This document shows positions 38,198-38,405 of a DNA stretch of 38,405 bases, one piece after another (the stretch's first letter is position 1; every line of letters starts with the position of its first letter). The stretch covers positions 1 to 38,405 of IMG/VR virus record IMGVR_UViG_3300032087_004010; one strand, given 5' to 3'. The translations under genes and the position numbers were made by a program. The notes below the pieces were generated by a model. That model made no database searches. It was not told where the DNA came from and saw only the letters and a program-made list of their open reading frames with translations. The DNA is from a virus.

Positions 38198-38405
38198 ATG
38201 CCATCATTAGACGGAGTTGAAGCAACTCCACAACTAACGGATCTTCAATTTGGGTATGATGATCTTATACCTATATATGATCTATCGGAACGAAAAGCAA
38301 AAGCGACAAAGTTTCGTGATTTACTTGAGGCGTTAGGATATAAAGGTACTTCAGTTATTGATGCTTTAAGAGTTTATAAGGCTAATAATGCAGCTTCTGG
38401 TGAAC
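38198..38405 (+). CDS. Paralogue of the upstream gene, cut by the window edge
   Basis: 69 readable residues from ATG 38198. It opens MPSLDG and contains IPIYDLSERKAKATKF and LLEALGY, parallel to the previous gene (FDMSTRRVK, ELGEALG). The frame continues off the right edge, so this may be the N-terminal part of a larger protein. Confidence 0.6.
   Translation, partial: MPSLDGVEATPQLTDLQFGYDDLIPIYDLSERKAKATKFRDLLEALGYKGTSVIDALRVYKANNAASGE

Noticed and set aside
1-38405. Temperate lifestyle
   Set aside because: Leu at the 762 position hints at it, but no integrase, attachment site or repressor was recognised in this window, so it cannot be claimed.

Overview
The window is a piece of a tailed double-stranded DNA bacteriophage genome. 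Terminase large subunit, probable portal, scaffold-like protein, a family A DNA polymerase and a 3,425-residue virion-type polyvalent protein are all readable. It is AT-rich and gene-dense, with genes in six strand blocks. No integrase, tRNA, rRNA, CRISPR array or insertion sequence was found. The major capsid protein is not recognisable and probably lies outside the window. The host cannot be named. Several promoter-proximal genes have AT-rich, nearly absent leaders, while some genes inside operons have clear Shine-Dalgarno sites.

Layout. (1) 1-5012, minus: replication and recombination genes (helicase, PD-(D/E)XK nuclease, possible ssDNA-binding protein, coiled-coil protein, DNA polymerase cut by the window edge). 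(2) 5202-6808, minus: terminase small subunit candidate, two small proteins, RuvC-like resolvase, ending at a hairpin terminator. (3) 6852-21642, plus: terminase large subunit, three structural-type proteins and the giant protein, fired from a promoter interleaved with the divergent small-subunit promoter. (4) 21797-31402, minus: a long run of small accessory genes including a stand-alone DnaA domain IV-like protein, a DUF3150-like/MoxR ATPase/VWA-metallopeptidase triad, and a (p)ppGpp-hydrolase-like HD protein. (5) 32030-36832, plus: a small basic protein, a NUMOD4-like protein, portal and scaffold. (6) 36829-37758, minus: four short basic proteins; then 37810-38405, plus: a lipoprotein-like gene and two related small proteins, the last cut by the edge.

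The most unusual feature is a family of at least 15 near-identical copies of the palindrome TTTAACAAGAGCTTGTTAAA between 27264 and 31759, with two variant palindromes and a one-mismatch copy. They sit between the minus-strand accessory genes, often overlapping stop codons, and are densest in a 770-bp gene-poor stretch (30241-31009). Next to it, 31403-32029 carries repeated TTGTTAGG elements, AT-rich repeats and hairpins between divergent operons and looks like an origin or control region. The giant protein is the second highlight: six copies of a short linker, [V/I]R-x-TQ-[A/E]-G, delimit modules that include a zinc metallopeptidase-like segment, two ADP-ribosyltransferase-like segments and a segment with archaeosine-synthase-like (ArcS/DUF5591) motifs.

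All family names come from reading motifs by eye. No database or structure search was run.
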